The notes under the pieces: generated by a model | Databases searched by the model: none | What the model was told of the DNA's origin: nothing | What the model saw: the letters and a program-made list of their open reading frames with translations, nothing else | In this document: in pieces, positions 4,891 through 6,385 of the stretch | Numbering within the stretch: position 1 is the first letter of the stretch | Layout: each line of letters starts with the position of its first letter | Program-made: the position numbers and the translations under genes | Source of the DNA: Anaerolineae bacterium | GTDB lineage: Bacteria; Chloroflexota; Anaerolineae; Anaerolineales; Villigracilaceae | Direction: 5' to 3' | Length of the DNA stretch: 6,385 nucleotides | Assembly (NCBI GenBank): GCA_003524705.1 | Contig: DQGV01000316.1 | Location: 589 to 6,973 of the forward strand

Positions 4891-6225
4891 ATGTCCAACT
4901 TTGAATTCCTCGCCATCCTAATGTTCATCGGGTTCTTCGTTTTCATCATGAGCGGATACCCCGTTGGTTATTCGTTTGCCGCCACAGCAATCTTATTTGG
5001 CGGCATTGGCTATGTACTTGGCGCGTTCAATCTCAACCTATTAAAACTGATGCCAAGCCGATGGTTTGGGACTATGTCCGATTTCACATTGCTCGCGATT
5101 CCATTTTTTATTTTCATGGGTTCGGTCTTTGAAAGGTCTGGGCTGGCAGAAGAGCTTCTTGAAACAGTAGGCAGGTTTCTCGGTCGAATCAGAGGCGGGC
5201 TTGCATTAGCGGTCATTCTCGTTGGCACCATCCTCGCCGCCACCACAGGTGTCGTCGCCGCAACCATCATCATGATGGGCATGTTAGCACTTCCAACAAT
5301 GCTCAAACATTGTTACGACAAAAAACTTGCAACAGGAGTTATCACATCATCGGGCACGCTTGCACAAATGTTGCCGCCAAGTTTGGTATTGGTTGTGTTG
5401 AGTTCGCAAATCGGTGTACCGGTTGGAGATTTATTTGTTGGCTCTGTGATTCCTGGATTGATTTTATCGAGTTTATATTTGACGTATGTATTTGTGATTA
5501 CGCGCCTCAAACCTGACCTCGCACCTGCTCTGCCACCTGATACATTATCCGTCACTCGAAGAGAATTGATTCGCGTCATCATTCCGCCTACGATATTAAT
5601 TTTTTTTGTATTAGGAAGTATTTTCTTTGGGCTTGCATCACCGACAGAAGCAGGTAGCATCGGTGCAGTCGGCGCATGTTTTCTAGCATGGATGAATAAA
5701 AAATTTAATTACAAATTGATTCAAGAATCAGCAAAATCAACTGCACAACTGACAGCATTGGTTATCACGATTTTATTTTGTTCATCATTCTTCAGTCTAG
5801 TCTTCGACGGACTCGGCGGACAAAGACTCATCACCGAATGGTTACTCAATCTTCCAGGCGGCTACTGGACGTTTATCATCGTGGCAAACATCGTCATCTT
5901 TTTGCTTGGTATCTTTTTAGAGTTTGTAGAAATTTGTTTTATTGCCTTGCCATTAATTGTCCCTGCCGCAACTGCCTTAGACATAGACATGGTTTGTCTG
6001 TCCGTTTTATTTGCGATCAACTTACAAACTGCTTTTATCTCCCCACCTGTTGGCTTTTCATTATTCTATTTACAAACGACCGCCCCAAAAGAAGTCGCTA
6101 CATCCGATATTCACAAAGGCGCAATTCCTTTTATGATTTTGCAGTTAATTGCTTTGATTATCGTTTTGTTATTTCCTGAAGCTGTCACTTGGTTGGTAGA
6201 ATTATCAGCACAAACTACACCATAG
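4891..6225 (+). CDS. dctM: TRAP transporter large permease (DctM-type, FcbT3-like)
   Basis: This is the large membrane subunit of the TRAP importer, thought to form the solute translocation path with DctQ. It has 444 residues, a normal length, and roughly a dozen hydrophobic segments over its whole length. Family marks include [19 protein letters not shown] (from 66), [10 protein letters not shown] around 116-125, [12 protein letters not shown] (153-164), [22 protein letters not shown] (247-259) and SPPVGFSLF (384-392). TGVVAAT and [11 protein letters not shown] point to the mannitol/chloroaromatic (FcbT3) group; the solute is not determinable. The start at 4891 matches the family N-terminus ([10 protein letters not shown]). 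A TTG at 4825 would add 22 residues encoded mostly by a repeat element and is rejected. No Shine-Dalgarno is visible before 4891, which is unusual given the strong one on the next gene. The gap to dctQ is 122 bases, filled by the inverted repeat. Confidence 0.94.
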   Translation: MSNFEFLAILMFIGFFVFIMSGYPVGYSFAATAILFGGIGYVLGAFNLNLLKLMPSRWFGTMSDFTLLAIPFFIFMGSVFERSGLAEELLETVGRFLGRIRGGLALAVILVGTILAATTGVVAATIIMMGMLALPTMLKHCYDKKLATGVITSSGTLAQMLPPSLVLVVLSSQIGVPVGDLFVGSVIPGLILSSLYLTYVFVITRLKPDLAPALPPDTLSVTRRELIRVIIPPTILIFFVLGSIFFGLASPTEAGSIGAVGACFLAWMNKKFNYKLIQESAKSTAQLTALVITILFCSSFFSLVFDGLGGQRLITEWLLNLPGGYWTFIIVANIVIFLLGIFLEFVEICFIALPLIVPAATALDIDMVCLSVLFAINLQTAFISPPVGFSLFYLQTTAPKEVATSDIHKGAIPFMILQLIALIIVLLFPEAVTWLVELSAQTTP

Positions 6226-6230
6226 ATGGT

Positions 6231-6240
6231 AAAGGAGGAT
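6231..6240 (+). promoter_or_regulatory. Strong ribosome-binding site for the lipoprotein gene
   Basis: AAAGGAGGAT lies only five bases after the dctM stop. AGGAGG sits 12 bases before the ATG at 6251, a rather long spacing; a second AGG at 6241-6243 is at a better distance. It supports translation of the partial gene from the TRAP operon transcript, and is the strongest such site in the window. Confidence 0.7.
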
Positions 6241-6250
6241 AGGTATTTTT

Positions 6251-6385
6251 ATGATGAGATTTCGTACTTCAGTAGCTATTATATTTTTAATTGCTGTTAA
6301 TTATTTGGTTGCCTGTCAAACAGCGACAAATATTCCAGAGCCAACATCAATCAATATACTACCTACATCTACACCTATTGTTATT
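6251..6385 (+). CDS. Lipoprotein N-terminus, possible TRAP substrate-binding subunit (3' truncated by window)
   Basis: This is the first 45 codons of a gene open to the window end. The product starts with basic residues (MMRFR), then a hydrophobic stretch (SVAIIFLIAVNYLVA) ending in a lipobox LVAC, with Cys22 as the expected lipidated residue. A Thr/Pro/Ser-rich linker follows (for example IPEP, ILPTSTP). This is the form of extracytoplasmic binding proteins anchored in the membranes of Gram-positive and Chloroflexota-like bacteria. It begins 25 bases after dctM with a strong ribosome-binding site, so it belongs to the same operon. A TRAP transporter needs a binding protein and none precedes dctQ here, so a DctP/FcbT1-type role is a reasonable inference. 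None of the binding domain is visible. A second ATG at 6254 is equally possible. Confidence 0.85.
   Translation, partial: MMRFRTSVAIIFLIAVNYLVACQTATNIPEPTSINILPTSTPIVI

Overview
The window (about 42% GC by eye) holds parts of two membrane-transport operons with a small insertion-like cassette and an acetyltransferase gene between them. The moderately AT-rich codon use, a lipoprotein with a Thr/Pro-rich linker, and several families of short-period intergenic repeats suggest a Chloroflexota (Anaerolineae-like) bacterium. This is an impression from recalled genomes; no rRNA or other marker gene is present to confirm it.

Left part (1-3181, + strand): the C-terminal half of a DrrA/CcmA-type ABC ATPase, then two ABC-2 type permeases of similar architecture. 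Together they look like one exporter made of an ATPase and a heterodimeric membrane domain. Middle (3183-3691): a gene for a four-helix-bundle protein of the S23 / 23S rRNA-intervening-sequence family. It is bracketed by arrays of 7-base units in opposite orientations, so the unit resembles a mobile cassette. Next is a GNAT acetyltransferase on the - strand (3684-4142). It diverges from a TRAP transporter operon across a short region with a perfect TATAAT and a 24-base palindrome containing GTGA-N6-TCAC, the CRP/FNR-type geometry. Right part (4214-6385, + strand): the small (DctQ) and large (DctM) permeases of a TRAP transporter resembling the mannitol/chloroaromatic (FcbT2/FcbT3) group, then the start of a lipoprotein gene that may be the substrate-binding subunit.

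The most unusual aspect is the intergenic DNA. Four unrelated repeat families occupy five gaps: a 7-base-period GACC family (544-606), a 9-base-period CCACAGAG family (1898-1967), the 7-base-period GCAGAA/TCTGC family (3183-3217 and 3637-3692), and a GGTCGAGTAG...CGTATCGAGACC family (4757-4876). Three of the five gene ends next to repeats (544, 3686 and 4766) use TAG codons that belong to the repeat itself. A further short TCTGC array lies in frame inside dctQ, encoding part of its first membrane helix. The S23 cassette and its arrays are the best candidate here for an undescribed system. No stretch longer than 300 bases lacks a gene.
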